From Haliclystus octoradiatus (Eukaryota > Cnidaria > Staurozoa > Stauromedusae > Haliclystidae), in contig CAKAJK010000007.1 of the NCBI GenBank assembly GCA_916610825.1, forward strand, positions 463,789 through 527,788: 64,000 nucleotides of DNA, written 5' to 3'. The notes beneath the pieces are model-generated. The model did no database searches. It was not told the DNA's origin and worked only from the letters and a program-made list of their open reading frames with translations. A program made the translations under genes and the position numbers. The stretch's first letter is position 1; every line of letters begins with the position of its first letter. Of this stretch, positions 1-13,500 are shown piece by piece.

Positions 1-685
1 TATAACTCGAGAAATTCTTGTTTTAGTTTGACATACAAAACTTTGTTAAAATTCGAAATTTCAAAACTGTACATTTTAAACTTTTGAGAACATTATTCTT
101 GTTCAGAATTTTGCACTGATTCCAAATATACTATTTGTGAAATGATTGCTCAACTATAACTCGAGTAATTAGTGTTTGAAGATTTCCCTTGTTTAAAGTT
201 GAAAATTTGAAACTGTTAAATAGAAGTTTTGAATACAATATTCTTGTTCAGAATTTTTCACTGATTCCAAATATACTATTTGTGAAACGATTAAGCCATT
301 ATAACTCGGGAAATTCTTGTTTTAGTTTGACGTACAAAACTTTGTTAAAATTCGAAATTTCAAAACTGTACATTTTAAACTTTTGAGAACATTATTCTTG
401 TTCAGAATTTTGCACTGATTCCAAATATACTATTTGTGAAATGATTGCTCAACTATAACTCGAGTAATTCGTGTTTGAAGATTTCCTTTGTTAAAAGTTG
501 AAAATTTGAAACTGTTAAATAGAAGTTTTGAATACAATATTATTGTTCAGAATTTTTTACTGATTCCAAATATACTATTTGTGAAACGGTTACTCCATTA
601 TAACTCGAGAAATTCTTGTTTTAGTTTGACATACAAAACTTTGTTAAAATTCGAAATTTCAAAACTGTACATTTTAAACTTTTGA

Positions 686-3600
686 GAACTTTATTCTTGT
701 TCAGAATTTTGCACTGATTCCAAATATACTATTTGTGAAATGACTGCTCAAGTATAACTCGAGTAATTGGTGTTTGAAGATTTCCTTTGTTTAAAGTTGA
801 AAATTTGAAACTGTAAAATAGAAGTTTTGAATACAATATTCTTGTTCAGAATTTTTCACTGATTCCAAATATACTATTTGTGAAACGATTACGCCATTAT
901 AACTCGAGAAATTCTTGTTTTAGTTTGACATACAAAACTTTGTTAAAATTCGAAATTTCAAAACTGTACATTTTAAACTTTTCAGAACATTATTCTTGTT
1001 CAGAATTTTGCACTGATTCCAAATATACTATTTGTGAAATGACTGCTCAACTATAACTCGAGTAATTCGTGTTTGAAGATTTCCTTTGTTTGAAGTTGAA
1101 AATTTGAAACTGTTAAATAGAAGTTTTGAATACAATATTCTTGTTCAGAATTTTTCACTGATTCCAAATATACTATTTGTGAAACGATTACGCCATTATA
1201 ACTCGAGAAATTCTTGTTTTAGTTTGACGTACAAAACTTTGTTAAAATTCGAAATTTCAAAACTGTACATTTTAAACTTTTGAGAACATTATTCTTGTTC
1301 AGAATTTTGCACTGATTCCAAATATACTATTTGTGAAATGATTGCTCAACTATAACTCGAGTAATTCGTGTTTGAAGATTTCCTTTGTTTAAAGTTGAAA
1401 ATTTGAAACTGTTAAATAGAAGTTTTGAATACAATATTCTTGTTCAGAATTTTTCACTGATTCCAAATATACTATTTGTGAAACGATTACGCCATTATAA
1501 CTCGAGAAATTCTTGTTTTAGCTTGACATACAAAACTTTGTTAAAATTCGAAATTTCAAAACTGTACATTTTAAACTTTTGAGAACATTATTCTTGTTCA
1601 GAATTTTGCACTGATTCCAAATATACTATTTGTGAAATGACTGCTCAAGTATAACTCGAGTAATTCGTGTTTGAAGATTTCCTTTGTTTAAAGTTGAAAA
1701 TTTGAAACTGTAAAATAGAAGTTTTGAATACAATATTCTTGTTCAGAATTTTTCACTGATTCCAAATATACTATTTGTGAAACGATTACGCCATTATAAC
1801 TCGAGAAATTCTTGTTTTAGTTTGACATACAAAACTTTGTTAAAATTCGAAATTTCAAAACTGTACATTTTAAACTTTTGAGAACATTATTCTTGTTCAG
1901 AATTTTGCACTGATTCCAAATATACTATTTGTGAAATGACTGCTCAACTATAACTCGAGTAATTCGTGTTTGAAGATTTCCTTTGTTTGAAGTTGAAAAT
2001 TTGAAACTGTTAAATAGAAGTTTTGAATACAATATTCTTGTTCAGAATTTTTCACTGATTCCAAATATACTATTTGTGAAACGATTACGCCATTATAACT
2101 CGAGAAATTCTTGTTTTAGTTTGACGTACAAAACTTTGTTAAAATTCGAAATTTCAAAACTGTACATTTTAAACTTTTGAGAACATTATTCTTGTTCAGA
2201 ATTTTGCACTGATTCCAAATATACTATTTGTGAAATGATTGCTCAACTATAACTCGAGTAATTCGTGTTTGAAGATTTCCTTTGTTTAAAGTTGAAAATT
2301 TGAAACTGTTAAATAGAAGTTTTGAATACAATATTCTTGTTCAGAATTTTTCACTGATTCCAAATATACTATTTGTGAAACGATTACGCCATTATAACTC
2401 GAGAAATTCTTGTTTTAGTTTGACGTACAAAACTTTGTTAAAATTCGAAATTTCAAAACTGTACATTTTAAACTTTTGAGAACTTTATTCTTGTTCAGAA
2501 TTTTGCACTGATTCCAAATATACTATTTGTGAAATGACTGCTCAAGTATAACTCGAGTAATTGGTGTTTGAAGATTTCCTTTGTTTAAAGTTGAAAATTT
2601 GAAACTGTAAAATAGAAGTTTTGAATACAATATTCTTGTTCAGAATTTTTCACTGATTCCAAATATACTATTTGTGAAACGATTACGCCATTATAACTCG
2701 AGAAATTCTTGTTTTAGTTTGACATACAAAACTTTGTTAAAATTCGAAATTTCAAAACTGTACATTTTAAACTTTTCAGAACATTATTCTTGTTCAGAAT
2801 TTTGCACTGATTCCAAATATACTATTTGTGAAATGACTGCTCAACTATAACTCGAGTAATTCGTGTTTGAAGATTTCCTTTGTTTGAAGTTGAAAATTTG
2901 AAACTGTTAAATAGAAGTTTTGAATACAATATTCTTGTTCAGAATTTTTCACTGATTCCAAATATACTATTTGTGAAACGATTACGCCATTATAACTCGA
3001 GAAATTCTTGTTTTAGTTTGACGTACAAAACTTTGTTAAAATTCGAAATTTCAAAACTGTACATTTTAAACTTTTGAGAACATTATTCTTGTTCAGAATT
3101 TTGCACTGATTCCAAATATACTATTTGTGAAATGATTGCTCAACTATAACTCGAGTAATTCGTGTTTGAAGATTTCCTTTGTTTAAAGTTGAAAATTTGA
3201 AACTGTTAAATAGAAGTTTTGAATACAATATTCTTGTTCAGAATTTTTCACTGATTCCAAATATACTATTTGTGAAACGATTACGCCATTATAACTCGAG
3301 AAATTCTTGTTTTAGCTTGACATACAAAACTTTGTTAAAATTCGAAATTTCAAAACTGTACATTTTAAACTTTTGAGAACATTATTCTTGTTCAGAATTT
3401 TGCACTGATTCCAAATATACTATTTGTGAAATGACTGCTCAAGTATAACTCGAGTAATTCGTGTTTGAAGATTTCCTTTGTTTAAAGTTGAAAATTTGAA
3501 ACTGTAAAATAGAAGTTTTGAATACAATATTCTTGTTCAGAATTTTTCACTGATTCCAAATATACTATTTGTGAAACGATTACGCCATTATAACTCGAGA

Positions 3601-5570
3601 AATTCTTGTTTTAGTTTGACATACAAAACTTTGTTAAAATTCGAAATTTCAAAACTGTACATTTTAAACTTTTGAGAACATTATTCTTGTTCAGAATTTT
3701 GCACTGATTCCAAATATACTATTTGTGAAATGACTGCTCAACTATAACTCGAGTAATTCGTGTTTGAAGATTTCCTTTGTTTGAAGTTGAAAATTTGAAA
3801 CTGTTAAATAGAAGTTTTGAATACAATATTCTTGTTCAGAATTTTTCACTGATTCCAAATATACTATTTGTGAAACGATTACGCCATTATAACTCGAGAA
3901 ATTCTTGTTTTAGTTTGACGTACAAAACTTTGTTAAAATTCGAAATTTCAAAACTGTACATTTTAAACTTTTGAGAACATTATTCTTGTTCAGAATTTTG
4001 CACTGATTCCAAATATACTATTTGTGAAATGATTGCTCAACTATAACTCGAGTAATTCGTGTTTGAAGATTTCCTTTGTTTAAAGTTGAAAATTTGAAAC
4101 TGTTAAATAGAAGTTTTGAATACAATATTCTTGTTCAGAATTTTTCACTGATTCCAAATATACTATTTGTGAAACGATTACGCCATTATAACTCGAGAAA
4201 TTCTTGTTTTAGTTTGACGTACAAAACTTTGTTAAAATTCGAAATTTCAAAACTGTACATTTTAAACTTTTGAGAACTTTATTCTTGTTCAGAATTTTGC
4301 ACTGATTCCAAATATACTATTTGTGAAATGACTGCTCAAGTATAACTCGAGTAATTGGTGTTTGAAGATTTCCTTTGTTTAAAGTTGAAAATTTGAAACT
4401 GTAAAATAGAAGTTTTGAATACAATATTCTTGTTCAGAATTTTTCACTGATTCCAAATATACTATTTGTGAAACGATTACGCCATTATAACTCGAGAAAT
4501 TCTTGTTTTAGTTTGACATACAAAACTTTGTTAAAATTCGAAATTTCAAAACTGTACATTTTAAACTTTTCAGAACATTATTCTTGTTCAGAATTTTGCA
4601 CTGATTCCAAATATACTATTTGTGAAATGACTGCTCAACTATAACTCGAGTAATTCGTGTTTGAAGATTTCCTTTGTTTGAAGTTGAAAATTTGAAACTG
4701 TTAAATAGAAGTTTTGAATACAATATTCTTGTTCAGAATTTTTCACTGATTCCAAATATACTATTTGTGAAACGATTACGCCATTATAACTCGAGAAATT
4801 CTTGTTTTAGTTTGACGTACAAAACTTTGTTAAAATTCGAAATTTCAAAACTGTACATTTTAAACTTTTGAGAACATTATTCTTGTTCAGAATTTTGCAC
4901 TGATTCCAAATATACTATTTGTGAAATGATTGCTCAACTATAACTCGAGTAATTCGTGTTTGAAGATTTCCTTTGTTTAAAGTTGAAAATTTGAAACTGT
5001 TAAATAGAAGTTTTGAATACAATATTCTTGTTCAGAATTTTTCACTGATTCCAAATATACTATTTGTGAAACGATTACGCCATTATAACTCGAGAAATTC
5101 TTGTTTTAGCTTGACATACAAAACTTTGTTAAAATTCGAAATTTCAAAACTGTACATTTTAAACTTTTGAGAACATTATTCTTGTTCAGAATTTTGCACT
5201 GATTCCAAATATACTATTTGTGAAATGACTGCTCAAGTATAACTCGAGTAATTCGTGTTTGAAGATTTCCTTTGTTTAAAGTTGAAAATTTGAAACTGTA
5301 AAATAGAAGTTTTGAATACAATATTCTTGTTCAGAATTTTTCACTGATTCCAAATATACTATTTGTGAAACGATTACGCCATTATAACTCGAGAAATTCT
5401 TGTTTTAGTTTGACATACAAAACTTTGTTAAAATTCGAAATTTCAAAACTGTACATTTTAAACTTTTGAGAACATTATTCTTGTTCAGAATTTTGCACTG
5501 ATTCCAAATATACTATTTGTGAAATGACTGCTCAACTATAACTCGAGTAATTCGTGTTTGAAGATTTCCT
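686..5570. repeat. 1794-bp hexameric higher-order repeat
   Basis: Rare variants recur six monomers apart. GAGAACTTTATT occurs near 684, 2478 and 4272. ACTTTTCAGAAC occurs near 980, 2774 and 4568. The AATTGGTGTTTG variant follows the same spacing. The order of subtypes within each 1794-bp unit is conserved, giving about 2.7 copies. This is a higher-order repeat of six 299-bp monomers. Confidence 0.85.
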
Positions 5571-7962
5571 TTGTTTGAAGTTGAAAATTTGAAACTGTTA
5601 AATAGAAGTTTTGAATACAATATTCTTGTTCAGAATTTTTCACTGATTCCAAATATACTATTTGTGAAACGATTACGCCATTATAACTCGAGAAATTCTT
5701 GTTTTAGTTTGACGTACAAAACTTTGTCAAAATTCGAAATTTCAAAACTGTACATTTTAAACTTTTGAGAACATTATTCTTGTTCAGAATTTTGCACTGA
5801 TTCCAAATATACTATTTGTGAAATGATTACTCAACTATAACTCGAGTAATTCGTGTTTGAAGATTTCCTTTGTTTAAAGTTGAAAATTTGAAACTGTTAA
5901 ATAGAAGTTTTGAATACAATATTATTGTTCAGAATTTTTTACTGATTCCAAATATACTATTTGTGAAACGGTTACGCCATTATAACTCGAGAAATTCTTG
6001 TTTTAGTTTGACATACAAAACTTTGTTAAAATTCGAAATTTCAAAACTGTACATTTTAAACTTTTGAGAACATTATTCTTGTTCAGAATTTTGCACTGAT
6101 TCCAAATATACTATTTGTGAAATGATTGCTCAACTATAACTCGAGTAATTAGTGTTTGAAGATTTCCCTTGTTTAAAGTTGAAAATTTGAAACTGTTAAA
6201 TAGAAGTTTTGAATACAATATTCTTGTTCAGAATTTTTCACTGATTCCAAATATACTATTTGTGAAACGATTAAGCCATTATAACTCGGGAAATTCTTGT
6301 TTTAGTTTGACGTACAAAACTTTGTTAAAATTCGAAATTTCAAAACTGTACATTTTAAACTTTTGAGAACATTATTCTTGTTCAGAATTTTGCACTGATT
6401 CCAAATATACTATTTGTGAAATGACTGCTCAAGTATAACTCGAGTAATTCGTGTTTGAAGATTTCCTTTGTTTAAAGTTGAAAATTTGAAACTGTAAAAT
6501 AGAAGTTTTGAATACAATATTCTTGTTCAGAATTTTTCACTGATTCCAAATATACTATTTGTGAAACGATTACGCCATTATAACTCGAGAAATTCTTGTT
6601 TTAGTTTGACATACAAAACTTTGTTAAAATTCGAAATTTCAAAACTGTACATTTTAAACTTTTGAGAACATTATTCTTGTTTAGAATTTTGCACTGATTC
6701 CAAATATACTATTTGTGAAATGACTGCTCAACTATAACTCGAGTAATTCGTGTTTGAAGATTTCCTTTGTTTGAAGTTGAAAATTTGAAACTGTTAAATA
6801 GAAGTTTTGAATACAATATTCTTGTTCAGAATTTTTCACTGATTCCAAATATACTATTTGTGAAACGATTACGCCATTATAACTCGAGAAATTCTTGTTT
6901 TAGTTTGACGTACAAAACTTTGTTAAAATTCGAAATTTCAAAACTGTACATTTTAAACTTTTGAGAACATTATTCTTGTTCAGAATTTTGCACTGATTCC
7001 AAATATACTATTTGTGAAATGATTACTCAACTATAACTCGAGTAATTCGTGTTTGAAGATTTCCTTTGTTTAAAGTTGAAAATTTGAAACTGTTAAATAG
7101 AAGTTTTGAATACAATATTATTGTTCAGAATTTTTTACTGATTCCAAATATACTATTTGTGAAACGGTTACGCCATTATAACTCGAGAAATTCTTGTTTT
7201 AGTTTGACATACAAAACTTTGTTAAAATTCGAAATTTCAAAACTGTACATTTTAAACTTTTGAGAACATTATTCTTGTTCAGAATTTTGCACTGATTCCA
7301 AATATACTATTTGTGAAATGATTGCTCAACTATAACTCGAGTAATTAGTGTTTGAAGATTTCCCTTGTTTAAAGTTGAAAATTTGAAACTGTTAAATAGA
7401 AGTTTTGAATACAATATTCTTGTTCAGAATTTTTCACTGATTCCAAATATACTATTTGTGAAACGATTAAGCCATTATAACTCGGGAAATTCTTGTTTTA
7501 GTTTGACGTACAAAACTTTGTTAAAATTCGAAATTTCAAAACTGTACATTTTAAACTTTTGAGAACATTATTCTTGTTCAGAATTTTGCACTGATTCCAA
7601 ATATACTATTTGTGAAATGACTGCTCAAGTATAACTCGAGTAATTCGTGTTTGAAGATTTCCTTTGTTTAAAGTTGAAAATTTGAAACTGTAAAATAGAA
7701 GTTTTGAATACAATATTCTTGTTCAGAATTTTTCACTGATTCCAAATATACTATTTGTGAAACGATTACGCCATTATAACTCGAGAAATTCTTGTTTTAG
7801 TTTGACATACAAAACTTTGTTAAAATTCGAAATTTCAAAACTGTACATTTTAAACTTTTGAGAACATTATTCTTGTTCAGAATTTTGCACTGATTCCAAA
7901 TATACTATTTGTGAAATGATTGCTCAACTATAACTCGAGTAATTAGTGTTTGAAGATTTCCC
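5571..7962. repeat. 1196-bp tetrameric higher-order repeat (2 copies)
   Basis: Four-monomer units 5571-6766 and 6767-7962 share the same order of subtypes. They also share the rare GATTACTCAAC variant (near 5825 and 7021) and the ATTATTG/ACGGTTACG patch in the second monomer. Confidence 0.8.
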
Positions 7963-10261
7963 TTGTTTAAAGTTGAAAATTTCAAACTGTTAAATAGAAG
8001 TTTTGAATACAATATTCTTGTTCAGAATTTTTCACTGATTCCAAATATACTATTTGTGAAACGATTAAGCCATTATAACTCGGGAAATTCTTGTTTTAGT
8101 TTGACGTACAAAACTTTGTTAAAATTCGAAATTTCAAAACTGTACATTTTAAACTTTTGAGAACATTATTCTTGTTCAGAATTTTGCACTGATTCCAAAT
8201 ATACTATTTGTGAAATGATTGCTCAACTATAACTCGAGTAATTCGTGTTTGAAGATTTCCTTTGTTAAAAGTTGAAAATTTGAAACTGTTAAATAGAAGT
8301 TTTGAATACAATATTATTGTTCAGAATTTTTTACTGATTCCAAATATACTATTTGTGAAACGGTTACTCCATTATAACTCGAGAAATTCTTGTTTTAGTT
8401 TGACATACAAAACTTTGTTAAAATTCGAAATTTCAAAACTGTACATTTTAAACTTTTGAGAACTTTATTCTTGTTCAGAATTTTGCACTGATTCCAAATA
8501 TACTATTTGTGAAATGACTGCTCAAGTATAACTCGAGTAATTGGTGTTTGAAGATTTCCTTTGTTTAAAGTTGAAAATTTGAAACTGTAAAATAGAAGTT
8601 TTGAATACAATATTCTTGTTCAGAATTTTTCACTGATTCCAAATATACTATTTGTGAAACGATTACGCCATTATAACTCGAGAAATTCTTGTTTTAGTTT
8701 GACATACAAAACTTTGTTAAAATTCGAAATTTCAAAACTGTACATTTTAAACTTTTCAGAACATTATTCTTGTTCAGAATTTTGCACTGATTCCAAATAT
8801 ACTATTTGTGAAATGACTGCTCAACTATAACTCGAGTAATTCGTGTTTGAAGATTTCCTTTGTTTGAAGTTGAAAATTTGAAACTGTTAAATAGAAGTTT
8901 TGAATACAATATTCTTGTTCAGAATTTTTCACTGATTCCAAATATACTATTTGTGAAACGATTACGCCATTATAACTCGAGAAATTCTTGTTTTAGTTTG
9001 ACGTACAAAACTTTGTTAAAATTCGAAATTTCAAAACTGTACATTTTAAACTTTTGAGAACATTATTCTTGTTCAGAATTTTGCACTGATTCCAAATATA
9101 CTATTTGTGAAATGATTGCTCAACTATAACTCGAGTAATTCGTGTTTGAAGATTTCCTTTGTTTAAAGTTGAAAATTTGAAACTGTTAAATAGAAGTTTT
9201 GAATACAATATTCTTGTTCAGAATTTTTCACTGATTCCAAATATACTATTTGTGAAACGATTACGCCATTATAACTCGAGAAATTCTTGTTTTAGCTTGA
9301 CATACAAAACTTTGTTAAAATTCGAAATTTCAAAACTGTACATTTTAAACTTTTGAGAACATTATTCTTGTTCAGAATTTTGCACTGATTCCAAATATAC
9401 TATTTGTGAAATGACTGCTCAAGTATAACTCGAGTAATTCGTGTTTGAAGATTTCCTTTGTTTAAAGTTGAAAATTTGAAACTGTAAAATAGAAGTTTTG
9501 AATACAATATTCTTGTTCAGAATTTTTCACTGATTCCAAATATACTATTTGTGAAACGATTACGCCATTATAACTCGAGAAATTCTTGTTTTAGTTTGAC
9601 ATACAAAACTTTGTTAAAATTCGAAATTTCAAAACTGTACATTTTAAACTTTTGAGAACATTATTCTTGTTCAGAATTTTGCACTGATTCCAAATATACT
9701 ATTTGTGAAATGACTGCTCAACTATAACTCGAGTAATTCGTGTTTGAAGATTTCCTTTGTTTGAAGTTGAAAATTTGAAACTGTTAAATAGAAGTTTTGA
9801 ATACAATATTCTTGTTCAGAATTTTTCACTGATTCCAAATATACTATTTGTGAAACGATTACGCCATTATAACTCGAGAAATTCTTGTTTTAGTTTGACG
9901 TACAAAACTTTGTTAAAATTCGAAATTTCAAAACTGTACATTTTAAACTTTTGAGAACATTATTCTTGTTCAGAATTTTGCACTGATTCCAAATATACTA
10001 TTTGTGAAATGATTGCTCAACTATAACTCGAGTAATTCGTGTTTGAAGATTTCCTTTGTTTAAAGTTGAAAATTTGAAACTGTTAAATAGAAGTTTTGAA
10101 TACAATATTCTTGTTCAGAATTTTTCACTGATTCCAAATATACTATTTGTGAAACGATTACGCCATTATAACTCGAGAAATTCTTGTTTTAGTTTGACGT
10201 ACAAAACTTTGTTAAAATTCGAAATTTCAAAACTGTACATTTTAAACTTTTGAGAACATTA

Positions 10262-10406
10262 TTCTTGTTCAGAATTTTGCACTGATTCCAAATATACTAT
10301 TTGTGAAATGATTGCTCAACTATAACTCGAGTAATTAGTGTTTGAAGATTTCCCTTGTTTAAAGTTGAAAATTTGAAACTGTTAAATAGAAGTTTTGAAT
10401 ACAATA
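10262..10406 (+). repeat. Satellite half-unit A (representative, 145 bp)
   Basis: Example of the A half of the monomer. It starts at TTCTTGTTCAG and carries the A-specific marks ATTTTGCACTG, GAAATGATTGCTCA and CTCGAGTAATT. It shares the starting segment, the CACTGATTCC...GTGAAA core and the ATAACTCGAG motif with the B half, which shows that the monomer arose by duplication of a roughly 150-bp unit followed by divergence. The CTCGAG motif (a XhoI site) lies exactly 145 bp from its partner in half B. Confidence 0.93.
10289..10303. other. Conserved satellite hairpin core (representative)
   Basis: The sequence CAAATA-TAC-TATTTG is a perfect 6-bp inverted repeat with a 3-nt loop. A further TC/GA pairing is possible across one bulged T. 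It lies in the segment shared by the A and B halves, so it recurs about every 145-154 bp through the array. It is nearly invariant, with rare exceptions near 28378, 59170, 61254, 62003 and 63498. All four half-unit register switches in the window fall in the roughly 28-bp identity block around it. Any role in replication pausing or recombination is inference. Confidence 0.6.
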
Positions 10407-10560
10407 TTCTTGTTCAGAATTTTTCACTGATTCCAAATATACTATTTGTGAAACGATTACGCCATTATAACTCGAGAAATTCTTGTTTTAGTTTGACGTA
10501 CAAAACTTTGTTAAAATTCGAAATTTCAAAACTGTACATTTTAAACTTTTGAGAACATTA
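10407..10560 (+). repeat. Satellite half-unit B (representative, 154 bp)
   Basis: Example of the B half. It starts at the same TTCTTGTTCAG as half A but has ATTTTTCACTG, GAAACGATTACGCC and CTCGAGAAATTC, then an A/T-tract-rich 3' part (TTAAAATTCGAAATTTCAAAAC). Subtype S carries CTCGGG and ATTAAGCC in this half. A plus B gives 299 bp, and the next A begins at 10561. Confidence 0.93.
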
Positions 10561-13500
10561 TTCTTGTTCAGAATTTTGCACTGATTCCAAATATACTATT
10601 TGTGAAATGATTGCTCAACTATAACTCGAGTAATTAGTGTTTGAAGATTTCCCTTGTTTAAAGTTGAAAATTTGAAACTGTTAAATAGAAGTTTTGAATA
10701 CAATATTCTTGTTCAGAATTTTTCACTGATTCCAAATATACTATTTGTGAAACGATTAAGCCATTATAACTCGGGAAATTCTTGTTTTAGTTTGACGTAC
10801 AAAACTTTGTTAAAATTCGAAATTTCAAAACTGTACATTTGAAACTTTTGAGAACATTATTCTTGTTCAGAATTTTGCACTGATTCCAAATATACTATTT
10901 GTGAAATGATTGCTCAACTATAACTCGAGTAATTCGTGTTTGAAGATTTCCTTTGTTAAAAGTTGAAAATTTGAAACTGTTAAATAGAAGTTTTGAATAC
11001 AATATTCTTGTTCAGAATTTTTCACTGATTCCAAATATACTATTTGTGAAACGATTACGCCATTATAACTCGAGAAATTCTTGTTTTAGTTTGACATACA
11101 AAACTTTGTTAAAATTCGAAATTTCAAAACTGTACATTTTAAACTTTTCAGAACATTATTCTTGTTCAGAATTTTGCACTGATTCCAAATATACTATTTG
11201 TGAAATGACTGCTCAACTATAACTCGAGTAATTCGTGTTTGAAGATTTCCTTTGTTTGAAGTTGAAAATTTGAAACTGTTAAATAGAAGTTTTGAATACA
11301 ATATTCTTGTTCAGAATTTTTCACTGATTCCAAATATACTATTTGTGAAACGATTACGCCATTATAACTCGAGAAATTCTTGTTTTAGTTTGACGTACAA
11401 AACTTTGTTAAAATTCGAAATTTCAAAACTGTACATTTTAAACTTTTGAGAACATTATTCTTGTTCAGAATTTTGCACTGATTCCAAATATACTATTTGT
11501 GAAATGATTGCTCAACTATAACTCGAGTAATTCGTGTTTGAAGATTTCCTTTGTTTAAAGTTGAAAATTTGAAACTGTTAAATAGAAGTTTTGAATACAA
11601 TATTCTTGTTCAGAATTTTTCACTGATTCCAAATATACTATTTGTGAAACGATTACGCCATTATAACTCGAGAAATTCTTGTTTTAGCTTGACATACAAA
11701 ACTTTGTTAAAATTCGAAATTTCAAAACTGTACATTTTAAACTTTTGAGAACATTATTCTTGTTCAGAATTTTGCACTGATTCCAAATATACTATTTGTG
11801 AAATGACTGCTCAAGTATAACTCGAGTAATTCGTGTTTGAAGATTTCCTTTGTTTAAAGTTGAAAATTTGAAACTGTAAAATAGAAGTTTTGAATACAAT
11901 ATTCTTGTTCAGAATTTTTCACTGATTCCAAATATACTATTTGTGAAACGATTACGCCATTATAACTCGAGAAATTCTTGTTTTAGTTTGACATACAAAA
12001 CTTTGTTAAAATTCGAAATTTCAAAACTGTACATTTTAAACTTTTGAGAACATTATTCTTGTTCAGAATTTTGCACTGATTCCAAATATACTATTTGTGA
12101 AATGACTGCTCAACTATAACTCGAGTAATTCGTGTTTGAAGATTTCCTTTGTTTGAAGTTGAAAATTTGAAACTGTTAAATAGAAGTTTTGAATACAATA
12201 TTCTTGTTCAGAATTTTTCACTGATTCCAAATATACTATTTGTGAAACGATTACGCCATTATAACTCGAGAAATTCTTGTTTTAGTTTGACGTACAAAAC
12301 TTTGTTAAAATTCGAAATTTCAAAACTGTACATTTTAAACTTTTGAGAACATTATTCTTGTTCAGAATTTTGCACTGATTCCAAATATACTATTTGTGAA
12401 ATGATTGCTCAACTATAACTCGAGTAATTCGTGTTTGAAGATTTCCTTTGTTTAAAGTTGAAAATTTGAAACTGTTAAATAGAAGTTTTGAATACAATAT
12501 TCTTGTTCAGAATTTTTCACTGATTCCAAATATACTATTTGTGAAACGATTACGCCATTATAACTCGAGAAATTCTTGTTTTAGTTTGACATACAAAACT
12601 TTGTTAAAATTCGAAATTTCAAAACTGTACATTTTAAACTTTTGAGAACATTATTCTTGTTCAGAATTTTGCACTGATTCCAAATATACTATTTGTGAAA
12701 TGACTGCTCAACTATAACTCGAGTAATTCGTGTTTGAAGATTTCCTTTGTTTGAAGTTGAAAATTTGAAACTGTTAAATAGAAGTTTTGAATACAATATT
12801 CTTGTTCAGAATTTTTCACTGATTCCAAATATACTATTTGTGAAACGATTACGCCATTATAACTCGAGAAATTCTTGTTTTAGTTTGACGTACAAAACTT
12901 TGTTAAAATTCGAAATTTCAAAACTGTACATTTTAAACTTTTGAGAACATTATTCTTGTTCAGAATTTTGCACTGATTCCAAATATACTATTTGTGAAAT
13001 GATTGCTCAACTATAACTCGAGTAATTCGTGTTTGAAGATTTCCTTTGTTTAAAGTTGAAAATTTGAAACTGTTAAATAGAAGTTTTGAATACAATATTC
13101 TTGTTCAGAATTTTTCACTGATTCCAAATATACTATTTGTGAAACGATTACGCCATTATAACTCGAGAAATTCTTGTTTTAGTTTGACGTACAAAACTTT
13201 GTTAAAATTCGAAATTTCAAAACTGTACATTTTAAACTTTTGAGAACATTATTCTTGTTCAGAATTTTGCACTGATTCCAAATATACTATTTGTGAAATG
13301 ATTGCTCAACTATAACTCGAGTAATTAGTGTTTGAAGATTTCCCTTGTTTAAAGTTGAAAATTTGAAACTGTTAAATAGAAGTTTTGAATACAATATTCT
13401 TGTTCAGAATTTTTCACTGATTCCAAATATACTATTTGTGAAACGATTACGCCATTATAACTCGAGAAATTCTTGTTTTAGTTTGACGTACAAAACTTTG

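Noticed and set aside
10953..11222. An 89-codon version of the satellite open frame
   Set aside because: It is longer only because TTGAGAAC is TTCAGAAC in this chimeric unit, which removes a TGA.
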